Of a stretch of 64,000 bases of DNA, positions 27,919 through 35,848 are shown piece by piece. This stretch comes from Akkermansia massiliensis (lineage in GTDB: Bacteria > Verrucomicrobiota > Verrucomicrobiia > Verrucomicrobiales > Akkermansiaceae), in the NCBI RefSeq assembly GCF_018847375.1, contig NZ_CP072036.1, positions 2,976,001-3,040,000 on the forward strand. The letters are read 5' to 3'. Below the pieces are notes generated by a model, which was not told where the DNA came from, did not search any database, and saw only the letters and a list, made by a program, of their open reading frames with translations. The position numbers were made by a program, and so were the translations under genes. How positions within the stretch are numbered: the first letter of the stretch is position 1; the number at the start of each line of letters is the position of its first letter.

Positions 27919-29037
27919 ATGTCCTCCCCCTTCCCCCAGCCGCTCCGGAAAGGATTTTCCACCGGGGCCAATGCCGCCGCCGCCATCACGGCCGCGTGGA
28001 GGACGCTGAACGGCGAGAACATCAGCGAATCCATTCCCCTGCTTTTTCCGGACGGAGAAACGAGAACGCTCCCGCTGGCGGCCAGTGAGCCGGGATTTTC
28101 CAGAATCATCAAGGACGGAGGGGATGACCCGGACTGCACCCACGGAGCCGTGATGGAGGCGCGCGTCCGGGCGGCTGTTCCGGAAGAAGCCGCCCCGGAG
28201 GATTACCTTCTATCCATCCATGGGGCCACCCTTATCCTGCGCTCTGCCGGGGGCATAGGCCTGTGCACGCTTCCGGGACTGGACTGCGAACAGCACAAAT
28301 GGGCCATCAACCAGGGACCGCGGCGCATGATTGCGGACAACCTGGCCCGCTCCGGGATGCGGGAAGGCTGCTGGCTGGCAGAAATCCGCGTCCGGGACGG
28401 GGAACGGCTTGCCGGGAAAACGCTCAATCCCCTGCTTGGCGTGGTGGGGGGAATCTCCATTTTAGGCACCAGCGGCATCGTGCGCCCGTACAGCCATGAA
28501 GCCTATATTGCCACCATCCGCATCTGCGTGCGCTCCACCCGGCTCTCCGGCTTTGACAAGGCGGTCTTCTGCACGGGGGGGAGGACGGCCGCGCTGGCCA
28601 AGTCCCTTCTGCCGGGATACCCCTCCATCTCCTTCATCTGCATTGGGGATTTCATTGCGGAAAGCCTTCAGAGCGCAGGAGAACAGGGCATGGCGGAAGC
28701 CGTAGTGGCCTGCATGCCGGGCAAGCTCTGCAAGTACGCCGCCGGATTTGCCAATACCCACGCCCACAAGGTGGCGCAGGATATGCAGCTTTTTCTCCGC
28801 ACGGCGGAACGCCATGCCGCGCTGGCGGATGAAGCGCGGCGGAGCATTCTGGCCTGTTCCTCCGTACGCCAGGCGCTGGCGCTGGTTCCGGAAGAGGCCC
28901 ACCTTTCCCTGTACCGGGACCTGGCCGCGGAAGCCCGGCGCCAGTTTCAGCGCCACGTGCCCGGCCTGCCCGTCCGTTTCCTGATCTCCGGTTTTTCCGG
29001 CAACCTTCTTCTCGACATACCTCCATGCCTCCCCTGA
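27919..29037 (+). CDS. cbiD: Cobalt-precorrin-5B C1-methyltransferase (CbiD)
   Basis: CbiD methylates C1 in the anaerobic corrin pathway; its presence marks this pathway as the anaerobic, early-cobalt route. The product has 372 residues. The N-terminal GFSTGANAAAAITAAWRTL is the family signature, followed by KDGGDDPDCTHGAVMEARV, GGIGLCTLPGL, INQGPRRMI and VVGGISILGTSGIVRPYSHEA, all characteristic of CbiD. The C-terminus overlaps cbiET by 13 bp. Confidence 0.95.
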   Translation: MSSPFPQPLRKGFSTGANAAAAITAAWRTLNGENISESIPLLFPDGETRTLPLAASEPGFSRIIKDGGDDPDCTHGAVMEARVRAAVPEEAAPEDYLLSIHGATLILRSAGGIGLCTLPGLDCEQHKWAINQGPRRMIADNLARSGMREGCWLAEIRVRDGERLAGKTLNPLLGVVGGISILGTSGIVRPYSHEAYIATIRICVRSTRLSGFDKAVFCTGGRTAALAKSLLPGYPSISFICIGDFIAESLQSAGEQGMAEAVVACMPGKLCKYAAGFANTHAHKVAQDMQLFLRTAERHAALADEARRSILACSSVRQALALVPEEAHLSLYRDLAAEARRQFQRHVPGLPVRFLISGFSGNLLLDIPPCLP

Positions 29038-30242
29038 CCGTTTTTTCCTGCGGCATAGGCCCGCTTCACCCCTCCCCGGCCCTGCTGGACAAACTGGCAG
29101 AGGCGCAGAGCCTGTACGCTTCCGCCGCCCTGCTGAAGGAGTGCCCGCCCTGCAACGCACGGCGCGTCCCCATCGGCAGGAACGCGCGGGAACAGGCGCG
29201 GGAGGCGCTGGAAGAAGCCCGGCAGGGCGGAAACGTGGTGGTGCTGGCTTCCGGAGACGCCCTGTTTCACGGGATGGGAGGCACGCTCCGGTCCCTGGCC
29301 TGTGACGGGGACAGGCTGGAATTCATCCCGGCCCCCACCGCGTTCCAGGCCCTGTTCCACCGCCTGGGCATGCCGTGGGACCGCGCCCGGTGCTTCAGCG
29401 CGCACAGCACGGAATATATTCCGTGGGGGGAAATTCTGGCCCAGCCGCTCGCCGTCATCTACGGTGGCCATCCCTTCACCGCCTGCCGCCTGGCCGCGGC
29501 GGCCATGGAGTTCCATCCGTCAGCGGCGGGGCGTTCCGCCGTGGCGGCCCAATGCCTGGGAATGGCTGACGAGCGCATTCTGCAAGGAACCCTGGCGGAG
29601 CTGGCCCGGGAGGAATGCTCCCCTACTTCCATGCTCCTGCTGCTGCCGGACAACCGCCCCGGAGCCGCGCCCGTCCTGCCGCTGGGACTGCCGGCGGACT
29701 TTTATGAAAAGGAGAACAACCTGATTACGGCGGAGGAAGTGAGGGCGGTCATCCTGTCCAAGCTGCGCCTACCTGCCTGGGGCGTGCTGTGGGACGTGGG
29801 AGCCGGAAGCGGCTCCATCGGCCTGGAAGCCGCCGCCCTGCGCCCCGGACTTTCCGTGTACGGGCTGGAACGGCAGGCTGGCCGCCTGGAACTGATCCGC
29901 CGGAACTGCCGGAAGCTGGGGTGCGTGAATTACGCCTGCATGCAGGGAGAAGCGCCGGAGGCCCTGGACGCGTTGCCCAAGCCCGACCGCATTTTCACGG
30001 GAGGAGGGGGCGCCGGGCTGGAATCCATCATGCAGGCCTGTTTTGACGCCCTGAACCCCGGCGGCCTTCTGGTAGCCTCCGCCGTAACCACGGAAAGCGA
30101 GCACCTGCTTTACGGCTGGAACGCCGCCGCACGCACGGGGATGTTCTCCCTGGACATCGCCTCCGAATCTCCCATTGCCGGAACCTACCACCATCTGCGG
30201 CACGGCAACCGCATCACCCTTTTCACCTATTCCCGCGCATGA
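29025..30242 (+). CDS. cbiET: Bifunctional CbiE-CbiT (precorrin-6Y C5,15-methyltransferase, decarboxylating; CobL)
   Basis: The product has 405 residues and two domains, as in CobL. Residues 1-~205 are CbiE, a tetrapyrrole methylase with VFSCGIGPLHPSP and VVLASGDALFHGMGGTL, acting at C5. Residues ~225-405 are CbiT, with a Rossmann SAM site (WDVGAGSGSIGLEAA, ~255-270) and IFTGGGGAG, methylating C15 and decarboxylating C12. The ATG at 29025 lies inside cbiD, and the stop overlaps the next gene by 4 bp, so both junctions look coupled. Confidence 0.94.
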   Translation: MPPLTVFSCGIGPLHPSPALLDKLAEAQSLYASAALLKECPPCNARRVPIGRNAREQAREALEEARQGGNVVVLASGDALFHGMGGTLRSLACDGDRLEFIPAPTAFQALFHRLGMPWDRARCFSAHSTEYIPWGEILAQPLAVIYGGHPFTACRLAAAAMEFHPSAAGRSAVAAQCLGMADERILQGTLAELAREECSPTSMLLLLPDNRPGAAPVLPLGLPADFYEKENNLITAEEVRAVILSKLRLPAWGVLWDVGAGSGSIGLEAAALRPGLSVYGLERQAGRLELIRRNCRKLGCVNYACMQGEAPEALDALPKPDRIFTGGGGAGLESIMQACFDALNPGGLLVASAVTTESEHLLYGWNAAARTGMFSLDIASESPIAGTYHHLRHGNRITLFTYSRA

Positions 30243-32857
30243 ATACCGCCCGTTTTCCCATCCATTTCATAGGAGCCGGCCCCGGGGCCGAAGACCTGAT
30301 TACCGAACGAGGCGCCGCCCTCCTGAAGGAGGCCGACGTAGTCGTGTATGCCGGGTCCCTGGTCAACCCGGGGCACCTCAAGCGCTGCCGCCCGGAGGCG
30401 GAACTTCATGACAGCGCCAGAATGAACCTGGAGGAACAGGTGGAAGTCATGGCACGGGGGGTGCTGGAAGGAAAGAAGGTGGTGCGCCTCCACACGGGGG
30501 ACCCGTCCATGTACGGAGCCATCGCGGAGCAATTCGACCTGCTTGACAAAAAGGGCATTGAATCCATTGTGGTGCCGGGAGTCAGCAGCGTTTTTGCCGC
30601 CGCCGCGGCCTTGCGCACGGAGCTGACCTATCCCGGAATTGCCCAGAGCCTGGTGCTGACGCGCACCCCGGGAAGAACGCCCATGCCCTCCGGGGAAGCC
30701 TGCGAGGCCTTTGCCAAAACGGGCGCCACGCTGGCATTCTTCCTCAGCGCGGGGAAGCTGGATGAACTGGCCGCACGGCTTATCTCCGCCGGGAAATCCC
30801 CCGATACGGCGGCGGCGGTAGTGTACCGCGCCACCTGGCCGGATGAAAAGATCATCCGCGGCACGCTGTCCACCATCGCGGCGGAAACGGCGCGGGCGGG
30901 CATCGGCAGGCAGGCCCTCATCCTGGTGGGTGACGCCATCGGCGCGCACGACTGCGGGCAGTCCCTGCTCTATCACGGCCAATTCAGCCACGGCTACCGG
31001 AATGAGAAGGAAGACGAACGGTTCAACGGAAGCTGCGCCTTTTACGCCTTCACGGCCAAGGGCGCCCGGAAGGCGGCTGAAATATCCCAGTCCCTGGGAA
31101 AAACCGTTATTTACTCCGTATGCAGGAATGAGGAGGAAGAAGGAGTGAACCGGGTGAAGCCGGAAGATTTTGACCAGCTTCTGGCCCGGCAGTGGAACCA
31201 GTTTGACGCCCACGTCTTTGTGGGGGCCACGGGCATCGCCATCAGGAAAACCGCTCCCCTGCTCCGGGACAAGGCCACGGACCCGGCGGTGCTTTCCTGC
31301 TCCGAATCCGGTTCCCACCTTATTCCCCTGCTCTCCGGGCACCTGGGCGGCGGCAACCGCCTGGCGCGCAGGCTGGCCCGCATCAGCGGAGGGGAAGCCG
31401 TCATCACCACCGCCACGGATACGCGGGGAATGACCGCCTTTGACGAAGCGGCGGCCAGGGAAAAGGCCTGTGTTCTCAATCCGGACGCCATTAAAACCCT
31501 GAACGCCGCCCTGCTGGCCGGAGACACCATCCTCTTCCACGGTCCGCAGGAGATTTACGAACGTTACTGGAAGGACTGCCCCAAGGTCATTCCGGCGGAA
31601 ACGGGCGGTAAGGATACCACGGAAACGCCGGATACTCCCGCCGTGTACTGGGATGCGGTTCCGCCAGAAACCGGGGGGGAAACGCCTGTACTGTCCATCC
31701 GGTCCGCCTCCTTCGTGCTTGGAATAGGCTGTAAAAAAGGGACGGACCCCGACCTGTTGAAACAAAGCGCGGAGGAATTTCTGCACCGGGAGGGAATCTC
31801 CCGTACCCAGTTGAAAGCCCTTGCCTCCTGCACGCTCAAGGAGCAGGAGTCGGCCATCCTGGCCCTGGCTGAACAATGGGGAGTGCCGTTCCAGGTTTTT
31901 ACGCCCGCGCAGCTGGACAGCGTGGAAATCCCCACGCCGTCAGACGCCGTTTTTGAAAAAACGGGGACTCATTCCGTTTCCGAGGCTTCCGCCATTCTGG
32001 CCTCCGGGGGTAAAATCAGCACTCCTAAAACCGTTTGCGGCGGGAACGTCACGCTGGCCCTGGCAACGTGCCCGCACGGCAGCCGGAACAAGGCCCGTCA
32101 AGGAGCCGGAAATGTCATCGTCATCGGGCTGGGGTCCGGGTCTCCGGGCCAGCTTACGCCGGAAGCGGCGGCAGCCATGGAGCAATGCACCTGCATAGCC
32201 GGCTACACCAAATACCTGGATTTCATCCGGGAACGCATCCACGGGAAAAAGATGATCCAGACCGGGATGATGGGGGAAGTGCCGCGGTGCACGGCCGCGC
32301 TGGAAGCGGCTCTGAACGGGGAAAATGTCTGCATGGTCTGCTCCGGTGACCCGGGCATCCTGGCCATGGCCGGGCTGCTCTACGAAATGAGGAAGGAAAA
32401 CGAACGCTTTTCCCCGGTCCGCATTGAAGTGCTCCCGGGAATTACGGCGGCCAGCATTTCCGCCTCCGCGCTGGGGGCGCCCCTCCAGAACGGCTTCTGC
32501 CTGTTGAGCCTGTCCGACCTGCTGGTCCCTGCGGAGGAAATCCGTGCCAACCTGGAGCAAAGCGCCGGAACGGCGCTGCCCGTGGTCCTTTACAACCCCG
32601 CCGGACGCAAACGCCGCCATCTGCTGGAGGAGGCCCTGCGCATCTTCCGGAACCAACGCGGGGGGAAAAACCTCTGCGCCTACGTGAAGCACGCGGGGCG
32701 CCCGGCCCAACGGAAATGGGTGGGGACGCTGGACGAATTCCCGCTGGAGGACGTGGACATGTCCACGCTGGTGCTTCTGGGAGGCCCCAGGACCATCAGG
32801 GACGGAGACGTCCTTTTTGAACGGAGAGGCTACGCCGACAAATACGGAATATCCTGA
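30239..32857 (+). CDS. cbiFGH: Triple fusion CbiF-CbiG-CbiH (C11-methylase, lactone-opening, C17-methylase)
   Basis: One 872-residue protein joins three consecutive enzymes. Residues 1-~255 are CbiF/CobM (IHFIGAGPGAEDLITERGAA, VVRLHTGDPSMYG), methylating C11. Residues ~265-620 are CbiG: an N-terminal part (FVGATGIAIRKTAPLLRDKA, then SGHLGGGNRLAR) and a C-terminal part beginning VLGIGCKKGTD, which opens the delta-lactone and releases C20 as acetaldehyde. Residues ~625-872 are CbiH/CobJ (VIVIGLGSGSPGQLTPEA, CSGDPGILAM, LPGITAASISASALG), methylating C17 and contracting the ring. In the pathway the order is H, F, G, so the fusion may channel cobalt-precorrin-3 to -5B. It overlaps cbiET by 4 bp. 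Confidence 0.93.
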   Translation: MNTARFPIHFIGAGPGAEDLITERGAALLKEADVVVYAGSLVNPGHLKRCRPEAELHDSARMNLEEQVEVMARGVLEGKKVVRLHTGDPSMYGAIAEQFDLLDKKGIESIVVPGVSSVFAAAAALRTELTYPGIAQSLVLTRTPGRTPMPSGEACEAFAKTGATLAFFLSAGKLDELAARLISAGKSPDTAAAVVYRATWPDEKIIRGTLSTIAAETARAGIGRQALILVGDAIGAHDCGQSLLYHGQFSHGYRNEKEDERFNGSCAFYAFTAKGARKAAEISQSLGKTVIYSVCRNEEEEGVNRVKPEDFDQLLARQWNQFDAHVFVGATGIAIRKTAPLLRDKATDPAVLSCSESGSHLIPLLSGHLGGGNRLARRLARISGGEAVITTATDTRGMTAFDEAAAREKACVLNPDAIKTLNAALLAGDTILFHGPQEIYERYWKDCPKVIPAETGGKDTTETPDTPAVYWDAVPPETGGETPVLSIRSASFVLGIGCKKGTDPDLLKQSAEEFLHREGISRTQLKALASCTLKEQESAILALAEQWGVPFQVFTPAQLDSVEIPTPSDAVFEKTGTHSVSEASAILASGGKISTPKTVCGGNVTLALATCPHGSRNKARQGAGNVIVIGLGSGSPGQLTPEAAAAMEQCTCIAGYTKYLDFIRERIHGKKMIQTGMMGEVPRCTAALEAALNGENVCMVCSGDPGILAMAGLLYEMRKENERFSPVRIEVLPGITAASISASALGAPLQNGFCLLSLSDLLVPAEEIRANLEQSAGTALPVVLYNPAGRKRRHLLEEALRIFRNQRGGKNLCAYVKHAGRPAQRKWVGTLDEFPLEDVDMSTLVLLGGPRTIRDGDVLFERRGYADKYGIS

Positions 32858-32900
32858 CCTGATCCGGAAAGACAGCATCCGCAGAATTTGCCTGTTTCCC

Positions 32901-34784
32901 ATGAATAAGCCTTTTCACGCCTTCTGCATCGCCTCCACCCAGTCCGGGGGAGGCAAGACCACGGTATCCCTCGCCCTGATGGCGGCGCTCTCCGCCCGGG
33001 GATTACGCGTGCAGGCCTTCAAGTGCGGCCCGGACTACATTGACCCCTCCTTCCACCGGCAGGCGACGGGATTGCCTTCCTTCAATCTGGATACGTGGAT
33101 GATGGGGAAAAACGGAGTCCGTTCCCAATGGGCACGGCACGCCTCCTGCGCGGACATCGCTATTTGCGAAGGGGTCATGGGCCTCTTTGACGCCAGAACG
33201 CCGGAAAGCCTGGAAGGAAGCACGGCGGACTGCGCCCTTACGCTCGGATTGCCCGTCCTGCTGGTGGTTCAGGCGCGGGGCATGGCGGGATCCATTGCCG
33301 CCGTCGTCCGCGGCTTCTCCCAGCACCATCCCGGCCTGAACATAGCGGGAGTTATTGCCAACGGCGTGGGAAGCGCCGCGCACGCAGACCTTCTGCGCCG
33401 GGCGCTGGACCACCACAGGATGCCGCCGCTGGTGGCGGCGTTCCCCAAAAACGCGGAATGGACGCTCCCGGAACGGCAGCTGGGCCTGGTTCCCGCGGAA
33501 GAGGAAGCCCGGCAGCAATCCTGGTTCCTCCGGCTGGCGGCAGAGGCAGAAAAGCGCGTCAACTGGGAACTGCTGATGAACATCACGGAACGCAGACGTC
33601 CGGAACCGCTGAAAGTTCCCCTGCCGCCCGCCCCTCCCCACGGGATTCTGGCCGTAGCCCGGGATAATGCCTTCTGTTTTTACTACGGGGACAACCTGGA
33701 ACGGCTGAAGCAAACGGGCTGGGACATCACCTGCTTTTCTCCGCTGGAAGACACCGCCCTTCCGGAAGGAACCCAGGCCCTCTACCTGGGGGGCGGCTAT
33801 CCGGAAACCTTCGCAAGCCGCCTGGAAAGCAATGAGGCCATGCGGAAGGCCATCCTGGAATTTGCCCGGAACGGAGGGGAAATCTTTGCCGAATGCGGCG
33901 GTTACATGTACCTATGCAAGGAACTGGCGCTTCCGGACGGGACAAGCAGGAACATGTGCGGAGTCATTGACGGGACGGCGCGGATGGGGGAAAAACTCCG
34001 TTCCCTGGGATACCGGGAAGCCATGATGGAAACGGGAGCCCCGTTCGGGCTGCCTTTCACCCGCATCCGCGGCCATGAATTCCATTGGTCCCGAATTGAA
34101 CTGAACCGGCCCTACCCGCCCCTTTACACAGTGACGGACAAGAATGGAAACAAGAGCCGGGAAGGAGTGGCGGATGGGAACGTGAAGGCCGGCTACATCC
34201 ACCTGTACTGGGGAACGGAAACCCCGGACCACCCGCAGGAGCCTCAGCCGGGGCTGGGGCGCGTCATCCTGCTCAACGGAGCCTCCAGCGCGGGAAAGAG
34301 CACGCTGGCCCGGTCCATGCAGCGCCTGATGAAGGGGAATGCCATGATCTTCTCCATGGACGATTATCTGGCCATGAGCCGGGGAAGGCATGAAAACGCC
34401 CTGGACGCCGTCCGGGAAACCGGGCTCCCCTTCATCGAGTCCTTCCACGCCGCCATTGCGGAGGCCGCGCGGAAAGGCGCCCTGGTCATCGTGGACCACG
34501 TCATCGGCGAATCCCGCGCCTGGGTTCAAGACCTCCTGAACCGCCTGAGCGGCATTCCCCGCGCCCTCATCAAAGTGGACTGCCGGGAGGACATCCTGCT
34601 GGAACGCGAGCGGAACCGTACCGACCGGACTCCGGACCCGGCCCATGCGGAGCGCCAATACGGAAGCATTCACCAGAATTTCCCGCATGACTTCTCCATA
34701 GACACATCGGAAGCGACGCCCCGGGAATGCGCCCAGAAACTCATGGAACAGCTTCCACCGGAATTCAGGGCGACGCAGGAATGA
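32901..34784 (+). CDS. cbiA: Cobyrinate a,c-diamide synthase (CbiA) fused to a chloramphenicol-phosphotransferase-like kinase domain
   Basis: Residues 1-~445 are CbiA/CobB: P-loop STQSGGGKTTVSLAL, YIDPSFH, CEGVMGLFD, then a class I glutaminase domain with FAECGGYMYL (Cys nucleophile) and HEFHWSR. It amidates the a and c side chains using glutamine and ATP. Residues ~452-627 add a second ATPase domain: Walker A LNGASSAGKSTLA, MIFSMDDYLAM, VIVDHVIGE and HQNFPHDFSIDTS. These match chloramphenicol phosphotransferase and related small-molecule kinases. Such a fusion is not the usual CbiA architecture. The start at 32901 follows cbiFGH by 43 bp and precedes the P-loop closely, as expected. The kinase substrate is unknown; an alcohol in the nucleotide-loop pathway is a guess. 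Confidence 0.9.
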   Translation: MNKPFHAFCIASTQSGGGKTTVSLALMAALSARGLRVQAFKCGPDYIDPSFHRQATGLPSFNLDTWMMGKNGVRSQWARHASCADIAICEGVMGLFDARTPESLEGSTADCALTLGLPVLLVVQARGMAGSIAAVVRGFSQHHPGLNIAGVIANGVGSAAHADLLRRALDHHRMPPLVAAFPKNAEWTLPERQLGLVPAEEEARQQSWFLRLAAEAEKRVNWELLMNITERRRPEPLKVPLPPAPPHGILAVARDNAFCFYYGDNLERLKQTGWDITCFSPLEDTALPEGTQALYLGGGYPETFASRLESNEAMRKAILEFARNGGEIFAECGGYMYLCKELALPDGTSRNMCGVIDGTARMGEKLRSLGYREAMMETGAPFGLPFTRIRGHEFHWSRIELNRPYPPLYTVTDKNGNKSREGVADGNVKAGYIHLYWGTETPDHPQEPQPGLGRVILLNGASSAGKSTLARSMQRLMKGNAMIFSMDDYLAMSRGRHENALDAVRETGLPFIESFHAAIAEAARKGALVIVDHVIGESRAWVQDLLNRLSGIPRALIKVDCREDILLERERNRTDRTPDPAHAERQYGSIHQNFPHDFSIDTSEATPRECAQKLMEQLPPEFRATQE

Positions 34785-34823
34785 AGAGAGGAATGGCCTA
34801 CGGCGGAGAACAGGTTTACCTGA

Positions 34824-34853
34824 GAGTTTTCAGAAGAGAATATCTTAAAACTC
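34824..34853. terminator. Possible shared terminator of cbiA and cobO
   Basis: GAGTTTT (34824-34830) and AAAACTC (34847-34853) flank a partly paired loop between the two convergent genes. The stem is AT-rich and weak, and the right arm runs into the cobO stop region. Confidence 0.3.
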
Positions 34854-35381
34854 AACATTCCTCTGAGCCTTGATTCCCTGCTGAAAGGCATGCCTGACAC
34901 ATTCAATCCGGCTCACGGTATCGGCCACGGCGATCATTTCCTCCGGAGCATCCCGGCCTGTCAGGACAACGACCTTTCCGGGGGTAATTTTTTTCAAAGC
35001 ATCCACGACTTCCACAACGGAAATGAAACCGTAATTCAGGGGGTAAAAAATCTCGTCCAGAATCACGGTTTTCAAGGATTCGTCCTCCAGCCTCTGCCGG
35101 GCCAGCCGCCAGCCGTCACGGGCGGCGGAAGCGTGGCGTTCACGGGACTCTTCATCCCTGGCGCGGCCCGTAAATCCGGCCCCGGAACAGACCACCTCCG
35201 CATTCGGAAACTGCCGGAGAGCCACCACCTCCCCATAGGAACCGTCGTGCTTGATAAACTGAATTACGGCCACTTTCCCGCCATGCCCCAACGCGCGCAG
35301 GGCCATGCCGAAGGCGGAAGTCGTCTTTCCCTTGCCGGGCCCGGTCAGGACAAGAATGCGGGAGCCTTTCATGCCCGGCAT
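34845..35381 (-). CDS. cobO: Corrinoid adenosyltransferase, CobO/BtuR (CobA) type
   Basis: This enzyme transfers the 5'-deoxyadenosyl group from ATP to the cobalt of reduced corrinoids. The product has 178 residues from the start at 35381 (AGGGG upstream). The P-loop is unusual in order but characteristic: LVLTGPGKGKTTSAFGMALR, followed by VAVIQFIKHD, the helix AAARDGWRLARQRL, VILDEIFYPLNYGF and VVLTGRDAPEEMI, then a C-terminal HAFQQGIKAQRNVEF. The gene converges on the cbiA end. Its upstream region does not contain a convincing riboswitch. The frame extends further upstream, but without homology. Confidence 0.92.
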   Translation of the reverse strand: MPGMKGSRILVLTGPGKGKTTSAFGMALRALGHGGKVAVIQFIKHDGSYGEVVALRQFPNAEVVCSGAGFTGRARDEESRERHASAARDGWRLARQRLEDESLKTVILDEIFYPLNYGFISVVEVVDALKKITPGKVVVLTGRDAPEEMIAVADTVSRIECVRHAFQQGIKAQRNVEF

Positions 35382-35613
35382 TATACAGCCCCTGAGAGTA
35401 ATACCCAACCCAAATTCCCCTTGATTCCCGGCGTAAAATGCACTACCGGTCTCCGCATTCCCCTGCTGGTCAGGGATAAAACATCTCCACCGGCAGCACA
35501 AAATTTCATGAAGCACAGGCACTCATGCCATCTCCACAAACCTGCGGGCAGACGTGAATAGGACTTTACAGAACCGCCCTCCTCACGGTAGCTTATGCCC
35601 GCGCTTGTTGCAT

Positions 35614-35701
35614 GGAGAGATGGCAGAGCGGTTTAATGCAGCGGTCTTGAAAACCGCCGTGGGGCAACCCACCGTGGGTTCGAATCCCACTCTCTCCGCC
35701 A
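35614..35701 (+). tRNA. tRNA-Ser (anticodon TGA)
   Basis: Acceptor arms GGAGAGA (35614-35620) and TCTCTCC (35691-35697) pair fully, followed by G73 and an encoded CCA (35699-35701). The anticodon loop CTTGAAA gives TGA in a GCGGT/ACCGC stem. A long variable arm (GTGGGGCAACCCAC) and a GTGGG-TTCGAAT-CCCAC T-arm are those of a class II serine tRNA. Confidence 0.97.
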
Positions 35702-35723
35702 GTTTTCAGATTTTAAGATGAGT

Positions 35724-35751
35724 AAAACCCTCGGTTTCTCAAGGTTTTTCG
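35724..35751 (+). terminator. Likely terminator of the tRNA-Ser
   Basis: AAAACC (35724-35729) and GGTTTT (35743-35748), one partial extension, then a short T-run. Confidence 0.5.
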
Positions 35752-35848
35752 TTTCCAGGCTGTAGTGTTCTGTGCTGTGGCATGAATCTCCTGTACATCT
35801 TTTCAAAAGGGACCTATATACTTAGTAACAAGTAAATAACTCTAATTT

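Noticed and set aside
35382..35560. Possible second cobalamin riboswitch upstream of cobO (minus strand)
   Set aside because: It has GGGGAATGCGGAGACCGG-like fragments, but the invariant GTCCCGC-x-AC segment and the GGAGACC-type closing element in the right order are absent.
35614..35701. tRNA-Ser as a proven attachment site
   Set aside because: No integrase gene and no repeated tRNA 3' end were found in the window.
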